Part shown: in pieces, positions 45,699 to 54,566 of the stretch
Position numbering within the stretch: position 1 is the stretch's first letter
How the letters are laid out: each line of letters opens with the position of its first letter
Assembly: GCF_009380155.1 (NCBI RefSeq)
Contig: NZ_WHUV01000001.1
Coordinates: 1,984,001-2,048,000, forward strand
Direction: 5' to 3'
DNA length: 64,000 nt
DNA from: Pseudomonas piscis
GTDB lineage: Bacteria > Pseudomonadota > Gammaproteobacteria > Pseudomonadales > Pseudomonadaceae
The notes under the pieces: generated by a model
Databases searched by the model: none
Told to the model about the DNA's origin: nothing
Seen by the model: the letters and a program-made list of their open reading frames with translations, nothing else
Position numbers and translations under genes: made by a program

Positions 45699-45794
45699 CG
45701 GCAAGCGGCAAGCGGCAAGCTCCAAGCCAGAGCCAGAGCCAGAGCGCCCAAGCCAAGGCTGATCGTCCGGCTTTCAACTTGCCGCTTGGAGCTG
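45699..45794. repeat. CAAGCGGCAAGC palindromic repeat after mntH
   Basis: Begins with three GCGGCAAG units and ends with AACTTGCCGCTTGGAGCT, forming a long inverted repeat like that at 3527-3613. The loop holds a short GCCAGA tandem (CCAGAGCCAGAGCCAGAG). Lies between convergent mntH and LysR genes; probably a terminator. Confidence 0.6.
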
Positions 45795-45800
45795 ATCGCG

Positions 45801-46733
45801 CTAGCGATCCCAATACGGTACGGGCCCGAATGTCTCGACGAAGAAGTCGATCACCGTGCGGACCTTCACCGACAGGCGCCGGCTGCCCGGCCACAGGGCG
45901 GCGATCTGTTGCGGTTCGAGGCTGGTGGCCACTTCGAAATCCTCGAACAGCGCCACCAGCCGGCCCTGGTGCAGGGCCTCGCCGATCAGCCAGGAAGGAA
46001 ACATCACCAGCCCCAGGCCTTGTTCGGCGGCCTGGGTCAGGGTGTCGGCGTGGTTGCCGGTCAGCGGGCCCGTGACGCTGTAGGGCGTCCAGGATTCCTG
46101 GCCCTGGCGGAAGAACCAGCGCTGCTGGCCGCTTTCGCCCTTGTAGGCCAGGCATTGGTGCTGGTGCAGTTGGTCGGGATGCCGGGGGTGGCCGTGACGG
46201 GCCAGGTAGCCCGGGCTGGCGGCGACCCGGTAGCGCTGCGGTGCCAGTAACCGGGCCTGCATCGAGGAGTCTCCCAGCACGCCGATGCGAAACAGCAGGT
46301 CGGTGCCGTCCTGCAACGGGTCGATGTAGCTGTCGGTCTGCTGGATATCCAGTTGCAGCTTGGGGTAGCGCCGGTGCAGTTCGCCCAGCCAGGGCGAGAT
46401 ATGCCGCTGGCCGAACACCACCGGCGCATTGATCCGCACCAGCCCGGTCGGCTCGTCCTGCTGTTCTTGCAGGGCCTGCTCGGCTTCTTCCCATTGCGCC
46501 AGCACCCGCCGGGCATGGTGCCCCAACAGGCGCCCGGCCTCGGTGGGGCTGACCGCCCGGGTATGGCGATACAGCAACTGTTGGCCCAGGGCCTGTTCCA
46601 TCAGCTGGATCTGCCGCGAAATGGAGGAGGGTGCCAGGCCTTCGCGTCGGGCCACGGCAGAGAAACTGCCCTGGTCGAGCACCGCGATGAACAGCCGCAG
46701 GGCCTTGAAACCCAGGTCGTTGAAGCCTTGCAT
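45801..46733 (-). CDS. LysR family transcriptional regulator
   Basis: A 310-residue regulator. The N-terminal winged helix-turn-helix covers LFIAVLDQGSFSAVARREGL and SISRQIQLMEQALGQQLLYR. The rest is the LysR effector domain (GLVRINAPVVFGQRHI). It is divergent from the two YdcZ transporter genes, with a 112-base gap, the standard layout for a LysR regulator and its target. Effector unknown. Confidence 0.9.
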   Translation of the reverse strand: MQGFNDLGFKALRLFIAVLDQGSFSAVARREGLAPSSISRQIQLMEQALGQQLLYRHTRAVSPTEAGRLLGHHARRVLAQWEEAEQALQEQQDEPTGLVRINAPVVFGQRHISPWLGELHRRYPKLQLDIQQTDSYIDPLQDGTDLLFRIGVLGDSSMQARLLAPQRYRVAASPGYLARHGHPRHPDQLHQHQCLAYKGESGQQRWFFRQGQESWTPYSVTGPLTGNHADTLTQAAEQGLGLVMFPSWLIGEALHQGRLVALFEDFEVATSLEPQQIAALWPGSRRLSVKVRTVIDFFVETFGPVPYWDR

Positions 46734-46845
46734 GGGAAGTCCTTGCTGTGCGCTTTACGCAAAAGTGTTGTCGGCATGCTCCCATTTATCGCAAAGCACG
46801 GGCAACCAATAATGCTCGCCATTCCATGAACCCAAGAGGTACCCC

Positions 46846-47349
46846 ATGTCTTGCGAAACCCTTGACCCTACGCTGCCACCGCCAGTGGCCCCTGCTGTAT
46901 CCACTGCCGGCTGGCAACGCCTGGCCCTGCTGCCGCTGGTGATCCTGGCCGGCATGGGCCTGTCGGTGGAGGCCGGCTTGCTCGGCCCCCTGGGAGCCCA
47001 GGTCGGCCACCTGTGGGCGACCCTGAGCATCTTCGGTGTCGGCGCGGCGTTGCTGGCCTTGCTGTTGCTGTTCAGTGGCCCGCAGCCGGGGCCGGCCTTG
47101 AGCCAGTTGCCGCGCTGGCAGTTGCTGGGCGGAGTGCTGGGGCCGATCTACGTGGTGGTGTTGACCCTGGCCACGCCGCATATCGGCATTGCCATGACCA
47201 TGATCGCGATTCTTTCCGGCCAGGTCGGCAAGAGCGTGCTGATCGACCACTTCGGCTGGTTCGGCAGTGCCCGCAAACCGGTCAACGCCGAGCGTTGGCT
47301 GGCCCTGGTGCTGATCGTCGGCGCCCTGATCCTGATTGCCCGAGGTTGA
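46846..47349 (+). CDS. DMT family inner-membrane transporter (YdcZ/DUF606), first copy
   Basis: A 167-residue protein with five hydrophobic helices. The first ~25 residues are polar, then LLPLVILAGMGLSVEAGLLG. The motif VLIDHFGWFGSAR is shared with the following gene. YdcZ proteins are half-size drug/metabolite transporters that probably pair. The second gene begins three bases after this stop, so both are made together and likely form a heterodimer. Confidence 0.82.
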   Translation: MSCETLDPTLPPPVAPAVSTAGWQRLALLPLVILAGMGLSVEAGLLGPLGAQVGHLWATLSIFGVGAALLALLLLFSGPQPGPALSQLPRWQLLGGVLGPIYVVVLTLATPHIGIAMTMIAILSGQVGKSVLIDHFGWFGSARKPVNAERWLALVLIVGALILIARG

Positions 47350-47351
47350 AC

Positions 47352-47804
47352 ATGAACCTGATTCTATTGCTGGTGGTCGTGGTGGCCGCAGGTGCGGTGC
47401 TCAGTGTGCAGGCGGCGATCAACGGCCGCCTGGGACAGAGCGTGGGGGTGTTGCGCAGCAGCCTGCTGACCTTCGCCGTCGGTGCCCTGGTCACCTCGCT
47501 GCTGATCGTGTTCTTCCAGCCGCCCCAGGCCATGGGCCTGTTGCAGGCGCCCAAGTGGCAGCTCAGCGGCGCGCTGTTCGGCGTGGTGTACATGCTGGTG
47601 ATGGTCGGCGCGGTGCCTCGGGTCGGTACTGCCGTGGCGACGGTGGCGGTGATCCTCGGGCAGTTGGGCATGGGCATGTTGATCGACCACTTCGGCTGGT
47701 TCGGCAACCCGGCCATGGCACTTTCCGGCAACCGCATCCTGGCGATGCTGTCCCTGGCCCTGGCCTTGTTGTTCATGTACCGCAGCAGCCTGCGCCGTAG
47801 CTGA
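47352..47804 (+). CDS. DMT family inner-membrane transporter (YdcZ/DUF606), second copy
   Basis: A 150-residue five-helix protein (LILLLVVVVAAGAVLSVQAA ... ALALLFMYRSSLRRS). It shares MLIDHFGWFGNP with its upstream partner. YdcZ members are usually encoded singly or as such tandem pairs. The substrate is unknown; control by the divergent LysR protein is likely. Confidence 0.82.
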   Translation: MNLILLLVVVVAAGAVLSVQAAINGRLGQSVGVLRSSLLTFAVGALVTSLLIVFFQPPQAMGLLQAPKWQLSGALFGVVYMLVMVGAVPRVGTAVATVAVILGQLGMGMLIDHFGWFGNPAMALSGNRILAMLSLALALLFMYRSSLRRS

Positions 47805-47835
47805 GGGCCCAGGGGCGTTCTACGCAGCCGAGGGG

Positions 47836-48243
47836 TCAGGATCCTTCCAGGCAGTTGGCGGCCACTTGCGCCACCTGGGCATCTTCGCCGGAGCGGACGC
47901 CGGACACGCCCACCGCGCCGACCACCTGGCCATCCACGCGAATCGGCACGCCGCCTTCCAGGGAGGTCAGCAGCGGCGCCGAGAGAAAGGCGCTGCGCCC
48001 GGCATTGACCATGTCTTCGTAGGCCTTGGACTCACGCCGGCCCAGGGCGGCGGTGCGGGCTTTCTCCAGGGCGATGTAGGCACTGATCGGCGCGCAGCCG
48101 TCCAGGCGCTCCAGGGCCAGGGGATGGCCGCCATCATCGACCACGGCGATGCTCACCGGCCACTGCTGGCGATGGGCCTCGGCCCGGGCGGCGGCGAGGA
48201 TGCGGCTGACTTCGTCTTGGCACAACACGGCTTTGTGGTGCAT
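47836..48243 (-). CDS. glcG: GlcG/HbpS family protein
   Basis: A 135-residue protein of the GlcG/HbpS family. The core is SIAVVDDGGHPLALERLDG followed by KARTAALGRRES and GGVPIRVDGQVVGAVGVSG. It ends the glycolate operon glcDEFG, as in E. coli. The precise role is unknown; relatives bind haem or corrinoids. The start is 17 bases after the glcF stop. Confidence 0.9.
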   Translation of the reverse strand: MHHKAVLCQDEVSRILAAARAEAHRQQWPVSIAVVDDGGHPLALERLDGCAPISAYIALEKARTAALGRRESKAYEDMVNAGRSAFLSAPLLTSLEGGVPIRVDGQVVGAVGVSGVRSGEDAQVAQVAANCLEGS

Positions 48244-48260
48244 GGCAGGCTCCATTGGGT

Positions 48261-49481
48261 TCAAGGCTTGAGGGCGGCGTCCAGCAGTTCGATCCAGTGG
48301 CGTACCGGAGTGCGCCCGGCGCCATCCAGGTGGCTCTGGCAGCCGATGTTGGCAGTGGCGATCACGTCCGGGCTGCCGCTTTCCAGGGCTCGCAACTTGT
48401 CGTCGCGCAGTTGCCGGGCCAGGGCGGGCTGGGTCAGCGAATAGGTGCCGGCCGAGCCGCAGCACAGGTGGCCGTCGGGCACCGAAGTCAGGTTGAAACC
48501 CAAGCGTTGCAGCAGGCTTTCCACGGCGCCGCCCAGTTGCTGGGCATGTTGCAGGGTGCAGGGGCAATGGACGGCCAGGCGCTGCCCACTGCGTACTTGC
48601 AGCGCTGCCAGAGGTTCGGCCCGCACCACCTCCACCAGGTCCCGGGCCAGGGCGCTGACTTGCTGCGCCTTGGCGGCATAGACCGGGTCGTCGGCCAGCA
48701 GGTGCCCATAGTCCTTGACGAAGGCGCCGCAGCCGCTGGCGGTCTGGACGATGGCCTCGGCACCTTGTTGCAGGTGCGGCCACCAGGCGTCGATATTGTG
48801 CCGGGCTCGCTGGCGGCCGCGCTCCTGGGCATCCAGGTGGTAGTCCACGGCGCCGCAGCACGCGGCCTCGGCCACCGGCTGCACGCTGATGCCCAGGCGG
48901 TCCAGGACCCGGCTCGCGGCGGCGTTGGTATTGGGCGACAGCCCCGGCTGCACGCAGCCTTCGAGCAGTAGCACGCGCCGCGCGTGGACCCTGTCCGGGC
49001 GCACGCCGGCGGCGGGTACCTGGCGCGGCAGCTTGTCTTGCAGGGCCTGGGGCAGCAGCGGGCGCAAGCGGCTGCCGCCCAGTACCAGTGTCTTGAACAG
49101 CTGCGGGTTGCCCGCCAGGGTCCGCAAGCCCTGGCGCAGCAGACGCTGGCTGGCGGGCCGGGGCAGGGCGGCGTCCACCACCGCCCGGCCGATGTCCAGC
49201 AGGTTGTGGTACTCGACGCCCGATGGGCAGGTGGTCTCGCAGTTACGACATGACAGGCAACGGTCCAGGTGCAGTTGCGCCTGGTGGGTGACCGCGGCGC
49301 CCTCCAGCACCTGCTTGATCAGGTAGATACGGCCGCGCGGCCCGTCCAGCTCGTCGCCCTGGACCTGATAGGTGGGGCAGGTGGCGTTGCAGAACCCGCA
49401 ATGCACGCAGCTGCGCAGGATACGTTCGGCTTCGGCGGCCCTTGGCAACTGCCGGGCCTCGGGGCTGAGGGTGGTCTGCAT
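48261..49481 (-). CDS. glcF: Glycolate oxidase iron-sulfur subunit GlcF
   Basis: A 406-residue protein with two ferredoxin-type clusters: CVHCGFCNATCPTY and CLSCRNCETTCPSG. The C-terminal half has two CCG-type domains (LLEGCVQPGLSP, EAACCGAVDYH and CLCCGSAG-like CCGSAG). It passes electrons from the flavin subunits GlcD and GlcE to the respiratory chain during glycolate oxidation to glyoxylate. It starts four bases after the glcE stop. Confidence 0.93.
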   Translation of the reverse strand: MQTTLSPEARQLPRAAEAERILRSCVHCGFCNATCPTYQVQGDELDGPRGRIYLIKQVLEGAAVTHQAQLHLDRCLSCRNCETTCPSGVEYHNLLDIGRAVVDAALPRPASQRLLRQGLRTLAGNPQLFKTLVLGGSRLRPLLPQALQDKLPRQVPAAGVRPDRVHARRVLLLEGCVQPGLSPNTNAAASRVLDRLGISVQPVAEAACCGAVDYHLDAQERGRQRARHNIDAWWPHLQQGAEAIVQTASGCGAFVKDYGHLLADDPVYAAKAQQVSALARDLVEVVRAEPLAALQVRSGQRLAVHCPCTLQHAQQLGGAVESLLQRLGFNLTSVPDGHLCCGSAGTYSLTQPALARQLRDDKLRALESGSPDVIATANIGCQSHLDGAGRTPVRHWIELLDAALKP

Positions 49482-49484
49482 GGA

Positions 49485-50549
49485 TCAGAGCTCCGGGTAG
49501 AGTCGGCCGGGGTTGAAGATGCCCTGGGGATCGAGCTGCGCTTTCAGGCGTTGGTGATAGTGCAGCAGGGTCGGTTCCAGGGGCTGGAAGGGGCTGTCCA
49601 GCAGGCCATGGCTGTAGCAACTGGCATGACCGCCGGCGGCGCTGGCCAGGGCGCGGATGCGCTCGGCCGGAGCATCGGACTTGAGCCAGCGCTGGGCGCC
49701 GCCCCAGTCCAGCAATTGGGTGCCGGGTAACGCAAGCTCCGGGGTGTTGTGCGGCAGCGACAGGCGCCACAGCGGCAGGCCGGGGTCGAAAAACGGCAGT
49801 TGCTGCTCGTTGAGCCGGTTCCAGTAGTGGCTGTCCAGGGGCTCGCCGCCGAGCCGATCGCGGGCCGCGGCCACTGAGCTTTCGCCGCCTTCCAGCCGCA
49901 GGTGCAGGCGGCTGCCGTCATGGCAGGCGGCGCTGATGGGCAATGGCTGCTGGCCCCATTGCGCGAGCCTGGCCAGGGCTTGCCCGGCAGGCAGTTCCAG
50001 GCTCAGGCTCAGGCAGTGGCGCGGCTTGGGCAGCACCTTCAGCGAGACTTCGGTCACCAGAGCCAGGCAGCCATAGCTGCCGGCCATCAACCGCGACAGG
50101 TCGTAGCCGGCGACATTCTTCATCACCTCGCCACCAAAGCGCAGGTGCTGGCCCAGGCCACTGATGATCCGGGTGCCCAGGACGAAGTCGCGCACCGCTC
50201 CGGCCCAGGGTCGGCGTGGCCCGGACAGGCCACTGGCGAGCATGCCGCCCAGGGTGGCGCCGGTACCGAACGCCGGCGGCTCGCAGGGCAGCATCTGCCC
50301 GGCGGCATCCAGTACCGCCTGCAGTTCGCCAAGCGGTGTTCCGGCCCGGGCGCTGATCACCAGTTCGGTGGGGTCGTAGCTGACGATGCCGCGATGGACC
50401 CGGGTATCGAGGATTTCGCCGGCGCTGTCGCGCCCCAGGAACGCCTTGCTGTTGGAGCCCTGGATGCGTAGCGGGGTGGCGTTGTCCAGGGCGTCGCGCA
50501 CCTGCTCCAGCAGGGCTTCGCTGGCGTCGCAATCGGTGGGGGCGGCCAT
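49485..50549 (-). CDS. glcE: Glycolate oxidase FAD-binding subunit GlcE
   Basis: A 354-residue protein starting MAAPTDCDASEALLEQV. The FAD-binding segment TLGGMLASGLSGPRRPWAG and later VMKNVAGYDLSRLMAGSYG are standard for GlcE. It forms glycolate oxidase with GlcD and GlcF. Its start codon overlaps the glcD stop (ATGA). Confidence 0.93.
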   Translation of the reverse strand: MAAPTDCDASEALLEQVRDALDNATPLRIQGSNSKAFLGRDSAGEILDTRVHRGIVSYDPTELVISARAGTPLGELQAVLDAAGQMLPCEPPAFGTGATLGGMLASGLSGPRRPWAGAVRDFVLGTRIISGLGQHLRFGGEVMKNVAGYDLSRLMAGSYGCLALVTEVSLKVLPKPRHCLSLSLELPAGQALARLAQWGQQPLPISAACHDGSRLHLRLEGGESSVAAARDRLGGEPLDSHYWNRLNEQQLPFFDPGLPLWRLSLPHNTPELALPGTQLLDWGGAQRWLKSDAPAERIRALASAAGGHASCYSHGLLDSPFQPLEPTLLHYHQRLKAQLDPQGIFNPGRLYPEL

Positions 50550-52048
50550 CAGAATCGCTCCAGTTCGGGGAAGGGTAACTGCCCATGGTGGATGTGCATG
50601 GCCCCGGCCTCGGCGCAGCGGTGCAGGGTCGGGATGTTCTTGCCGGGGTTGAGCAGGCCCAGGGGGTCGAAGGCGCGCTTGATGCCGTGGAACAGGCTCA
50701 GCTCGTGGCTGCTGAACTGCACGCACATCTGGTTGATCTTCTCCCGGCCCACGCCGTGCTCGCCGGTGATGGTGCCGCCCACCGCCACGCACAGCTCGAG
50801 GATCTTGCCGCCCAGGGTTTCCGCTCGCTCAAGTTCCCCACTCTGGTTGGCATCGAACAGGATCAACGGGTGCATGTTGCCGTCGCCGGCATGGAACACG
50901 TTGGCCACCCGCAGCTGGTGCTCGGCGGCCAGCCGGGCGATGCCGTGCAGCACCGCGGGCAGTTGGCGCCGGGGGATGGTGCCGTCCATGCAGTAGTAGT
51001 CCGGCGACAAGCGGCCCACCGCCGGGAAGGCATTCTTGCGCCCGGCCCAGAACCGCGCGCGCTCGGCCTCGTCCCGGGCCAGGCGCACTTCGCTGGCGCC
51101 GGCCTGTTGCAGCAGTTGGCGCACCCGCTCGCAGTCGTCGTGGACATCGGCCTCGACCCCATCCAGCTCGCACAGCAGCATGGCCTGGGCATCCACCGGG
51201 TAGCCGGCGTGGATAAAGTCTTCGGCGGCGCGGATCGCCAGGTTGTCCATCATCTCCAGGCCGCCGGGGATGATGCCCGCGGCGATGATCGCCGCCACCG
51301 CCTGGCCGGCGTTCTCCACCGAGTCGAAGGCCGCCAGCAGCACCTTGGCGATCTGCGGCTTGGGCAGCAGCTTGACCGTGACTTCGGTGATCACCCCCAG
51401 CAGCCCCTCGGAACCGGTGAACAGCGCCAGCAGGTCGAAGCCCGGCGAATCCAGGGCCTCGCTGCCCAGGGTCAGGGGTTGGCCCTCGACGGTGAGCATC
51501 CGCACCTGGAGCAGGTTGTGCACGGTCAGACCGTATTTCAGACAGTGCACGCCACCGGCGTTTTCCGCGACATTGCCACCGATGGAGCAGGCGATCTGCG
51601 ACGACGGGTCGGGGGCGTAGTACAGCTCGTAGGGCGCCGCGGCCTGGGAGATCGCCAGGTTGCGCACCCCGGGTTGCAGGCGCGCGCAGCGCGCGGCGGG
51701 GTCGATCTTGAGGATGTCTTTGAATCGCGCCATCACCAGCAGCAGGCCCTTTTCCAGGGGCAGGGCGCCGCCGGACAGGCCGGTGCCCGCGCCCCGGGCC
51801 ACCACTGGTACCCGTTGCTGGTGGCAGATCTTGAGGATCTGCTGCACCTGCTCCAGGCGCCGGGGCAGGGCCACCAGCAGCGGGGTGCTGCGGTAGGCGC
51901 TCAGGCCGTCGCATTCGTAGGGCTTGAGTTGCTCCTGGCGGTCCAGCAGTTCCAGGTCCGGCAGCTGGCTGCGCAGGGCGTGGATCAAGGCTTGGCGGTC
52001 GACCTCGGGCAGGGCGCCGTCGAGGCGTTCATCGTAGAGAATCGTCAT
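50549..52048 (-). CDS. glcD: Glycolate oxidase subunit GlcD
   Basis: A 499-residue flavoprotein, the catalytic subunit. The FAD-binding motif is VVARGAGTGLSGGALPLEKG, and CSIGGNVAENAGGVHCLKYG follows. The C-terminal part has NVFHAGDGNMHPLILFD and GEHGVGREK, which contribute to the active site. It is the first gene of glcDEFG and faces glcC over a 232-base regulatory gap. Confidence 0.94.
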   Translation of the reverse strand: MTILYDERLDGALPEVDRQALIHALRSQLPDLELLDRQEQLKPYECDGLSAYRSTPLLVALPRRLEQVQQILKICHQQRVPVVARGAGTGLSGGALPLEKGLLLVMARFKDILKIDPAARCARLQPGVRNLAISQAAAPYELYYAPDPSSQIACSIGGNVAENAGGVHCLKYGLTVHNLLQVRMLTVEGQPLTLGSEALDSPGFDLLALFTGSEGLLGVITEVTVKLLPKPQIAKVLLAAFDSVENAGQAVAAIIAAGIIPGGLEMMDNLAIRAAEDFIHAGYPVDAQAMLLCELDGVEADVHDDCERVRQLLQQAGASEVRLARDEAERARFWAGRKNAFPAVGRLSPDYYCMDGTIPRRQLPAVLHGIARLAAEHQLRVANVFHAGDGNMHPLILFDANQSGELERAETLGGKILELCVAVGGTITGEHGVGREKINQMCVQFSSHELSLFHGIKRAFDPLGLLNPGKNIPTLHRCAEAGAMHIHHGQLPFPELERF

Positions 52049-52148
52049 GGCTGGCGAATGACCTTGTGTCGTTGTTATCAGGTCGCGACTGCATCACGCA
52101 TGCCTTGCATCATTGGCCCGGGGCGCCTTAGTGTCCATGTGCGCCGGC

Positions 52149-52163
52149 AGTGGTCGAACCACT
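52149..52163. promoter_or_regulatory. GlcC operator candidate 1
   Basis: AGTGGT-CGA-ACCACT: perfect 6-base arms, containing TGGT-N3-ACCA, the recognition form of GntR/FadR-subfamily regulators. It lies 101 bases before the glcD start and is a likely GlcC site. Confidence 0.65.
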
Positions 52164-52255
52164 TTGTTTTCCGGTACTTGCCCCGGGCTCCAGTAAAACT
52201 GATTGATTTCAGCAAGTTGCAGCCAAGCCAGGAAGTGGGCGCGAATCGACAAGGA

Positions 52256-52270
52256 ACTGGTCATACCAGT
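52256..52270. promoter_or_regulatory. GlcC operator candidate 2
   Basis: ACTGGT-CAT-ACCAGT: perfect 6-base arms with the same TGGT-N3-ACCA core. It sits 10 bases before the glcC start, next to its ribosome-binding site, well placed for autoregulation. Confidence 0.65.
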
Positions 52271-52280
52271 GGGAGGCGAG

Positions 52281-53048
52281 ATGCAGGACAAACCGGGACA
52301 GCCGCGCTTGCAGGTGGCCGATAGGGTCTGCGCACGGATCGAGCGCCTGATCGTCGACGGGGTATTCAAGACCGGCCAGCTGTTGCCCTCGGAGCGGCGC
52401 CTGACCGCCAAGCTCGGGGTCTCGCGCACGGCCCTGCGCGAGGGCCTGAAGCTGTTGCGGGCCCGGGGCATCATCGACACGGTGCAGGGTCGTGGCTCGC
52501 AGGTGGCGCAACTGTCGGCGCCGGCGGCGGACTCGCCACTGCTGCACCTGTTCAGCTCCCAGCCACGCACTCTCTACGACTTGCTGGAGGTCCGCGGCCT
52601 GCTGGAGGGCGAGTCGGCGCGGCTGGCGGCCCTGCGTGGCACCGAGGCCGACTTCGTGCTCATCGGCCGTAGCTACCAGGCCCTGCTTGAGGCCCATGAC
52701 CAGGACCTGGAGCCCGCCGACCTGGCGCGCCTGGACCATGCCTTCCACCTGGCCATCTGCGAGGCTTCGCACAACCCGGTGCTGGTGCAGACCCTGGGCT
52801 CGCTCAACGGCCTGTTGCTCAATTCGGTGTTCGCCTCGGTCAACAACCTCTATCACCGGCCACTGCACAAGCGCCAGATCGACCGCCAGCATGCGCGCTT
52901 GTACCACGCGGTCACCGGTCGCTTGCCGGAACAGGCGCGCAAGGCCGCACAGGCGCATATCCAGGGCATCGCGCAAAACCTGCAGGAGATCGAAGAAGAG
53001 GAGCAGCGCTTGGTGCGGGCCACGCTGCGCCTGCAAGGCTGGGATTGA
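52281..53048 (+). CDS. glcC: GntR family (FadR subfamily) glycolate regulator GlcC
   Basis: A 255-residue regulator. The winged helix-turn-helix shows LLPSERRLTAKLGVSRTALR and the C-terminal FCD domain has ARLDHAFHLAICEASHNPVL, with typical metal-ligand Asp and His. It is divergent from glcDEFG, as in E. coli. ATG 52281 follows GGGAGG. It probably activates the glc genes when glycolate is present and binds the two palindromes upstream. Confidence 0.92.
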   Translation: MQDKPGQPRLQVADRVCARIERLIVDGVFKTGQLLPSERRLTAKLGVSRTALREGLKLLRARGIIDTVQGRGSQVAQLSAPAADSPLLHLFSSQPRTLYDLLEVRGLLEGESARLAALRGTEADFVLIGRSYQALLEAHDQDLEPADLARLDHAFHLAICEASHNPVLVQTLGSLNGLLLNSVFASVNNLYHRPLHKRQIDRQHARLYHAVTGRLPEQARKAAQAHIQGIAQNLQEIEEEEQRLVRATLRLQGWD

Positions 53049-53061
53049 GCCTCGGCGCTGG

Positions 53062-53085
53062 GGATGGCGCCGGGTGGCGCCATCC
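53062..53085. terminator. Hairpin after glcC
   Basis: GGATGGCGCC-GGGT-GGCGCCATCC, a perfect 10-base stem with 4-base loop followed by GGTTT. It lies 14 bases after the glcC stop, between convergent genes. T-tract is short. Confidence 0.65.
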
Positions 53086-53095
53086 GGTTTACCGG

Positions 53096-53323
53096 CTAGA
53101 CCGAAGGGCGCCAGGTGACGTTGTGGATACCGAACTTCTCCGCCGTGGGGCGGCTGGTCTTCTTCACTTGTTCGCGCCCGAAGCGGCCGATGCGGCCCAC
53201 CCCGGCGTCGCAGCTGGCCCAGTGCCAGGCCTCGGCGTTGTCCATCTTTTCCTGGCGGATGATGAAGGACTTGGGAGCACCGTGCAGGGTGTATTCGATG
53301 ACGAAGAGTTTTGCGTTGTTCAT
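53096..53323 (-). CDS. Small conserved protein (DUF6555-like)
   Basis: A 75-residue cytosolic protein starting MNNAKLFVIEYTLHGAPKSF. Small proteins with this start and the AWHWASCDAGVGRIGR segment occur in many Pseudomonas genomes; I think the family is DUF6555 but am not certain. No signal peptide, no membrane part. GGGAGGA precedes the start by about 12 bases. Function unknown. Confidence 0.7.
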   Translation of the reverse strand: MNNAKLFVIEYTLHGAPKSFIIRQEKMDNAEAWHWASCDAGVGRIGRFGREQVKKTSRPTAEKFGIHNVTWRPSV

Positions 53324-53541
53324 AAAGCGTTCAATCCTCCCTGTGATGCAGCAGTGATCCCCCTGCGGCGGAAAAATTCACTCGGATTGTCCCAGCGGGC
53401 CGGCGAGGTGTCGAAAAATCCCGGCAGGCTATCCAAACGGATGGTTCTCGAGCGCCATGGCATCGATTTGGCTAGTGCTGGCTGGTGGCTGCCTCGACGG
53501 CTGGTTACCATGGTCGCCCGCCGTCCCGCCGCGACCTTGCC

Positions 53542-54318
53542 ATGGCCCTAGCCGCTCCTCCCGACCTCACCGACACCGCGATTCCCGTGCAGCCGCTGGC
53601 CCGTACCTACCCGCGCGGGTTGTTCGTCGAGCCCCATGAGCACGACTGGGGCCAGTTGCTGTATGCCATGAGCGGGGTGATGTGGGTCGAGACTCCCCAC
53701 GAGGCCCTGGTGGTGCCTCCGCAGCGGGCGGTGTGGCTGCCGCCGGGCGTGGTCCATGGCATCCGCGTGGTCAGCGACCTGCAGATGCGCAATATCTACC
53801 TGCGTCCCTCCCTGGCAGCGACTCTGGATACCAGGGTCCAGGTGCTGCAAGTGGATACCCTGCTGCGGGAGTTGATCGTGCGCCTGGTGGAGCTCGAACC
53901 ACCCCAGCCGGACTACTACGAGGCCCTGGTGGGCCTGGCCCTGCTGGAGCTGCAACGGGCGCGGCGCTCGGAGTTGAAGATCGTCTTGCCCGATGCCGCC
54001 GACCGGCGCCTGTGCAGCCTGTGCCAGGCGGTGATGGCGGCGCCGTCCCTGGAGATATCCTTCGAGCAGCATGCCGAGGCCGTCGGGGCCAGCGTGCGTA
54101 CCCTGGCGCGCTTGTTCAAGGAACGCCTGGGCCTGGGCTTCGCCGAATGGCGGCGCCAGGTGCAACTGGCCACTGCGGCGGCGGAGCTGATCCAGGGCGT
54201 GCCGGTGAGCCGGATCGCCCGCGAGCTGGGTTATTCCCCCAGCAGCTTCAGCGACATGTTCCGCCGCGAGCTGGGCGTCGCCCCCTCGCAGTATGTCGCC
54301 GGCGAACCCTCGGCCTGA
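53542..54318 (+). CDS. AraC family transcriptional regulator
   Basis: A 258-residue regulator. The N-terminal part is a cupin-like sensor (FVEPHEHDWGQLLYAMSGVM, then VVPPQRAVWLPPGVVHGI). The C-terminal AraC domain contains VGASVRTLARLFKERLG and VSRIARELGYSPSSFSDMF. ATG 53542 is used since the part upstream is low-quality. The following genes (XapX, oxidoreductase) may be its targets, but a REP repeat lies between. The 218-base gap upstream shows no clear site. Confidence 0.88.
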   Translation: MALAAPPDLTDTAIPVQPLARTYPRGLFVEPHEHDWGQLLYAMSGVMWVETPHEALVVPPQRAVWLPPGVVHGIRVVSDLQMRNIYLRPSLAATLDTRVQVLQVDTLLRELIVRLVELEPPQPDYYEALVGLALLELQRARRSELKIVLPDAADRRLCSLCQAVMAAPSLEISFEQHAEAVGASVRTLARLFKERLGLGFAEWRRQVQLATAAAELIQGVPVSRIARELGYSPSSFSDMFRRELGVAPSQYVAGEPSA

Positions 54319-54401
54319 GACACCGCGATGCTTTGGCCGATAGCCTGAAGTACTTGGCCGATGCCACTGCCTCCTTGTCTCTAGAATCCACTCCATGCCT
54401 G

Positions 54402-54506
54402 TAGCCGCTGCCGAGCCTGTGAAGCTGCGTTCGGGGCCGCAGGGCCTTGCGCGATCCCAGGCTCGCGGTGGCCCTGCGGGCCATGCGCAGCCTGCGGCAG
54501 CGGCTA
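54402..54506. repeat. REP-type repeat pair
   Basis: Opens TAGCCGCTGCCGAGCCTGTG and closes GCGCAGCCTGCGGCAGCGGC. Between the AraC gene and the XapX gene. Confidence 0.8.
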
Positions 54507-54566
54507 CACGAAGCGACGCTGTAGTTGCAGCCGAGCCCATGCACCACGGCCTTTTGGGAGTGAGCC

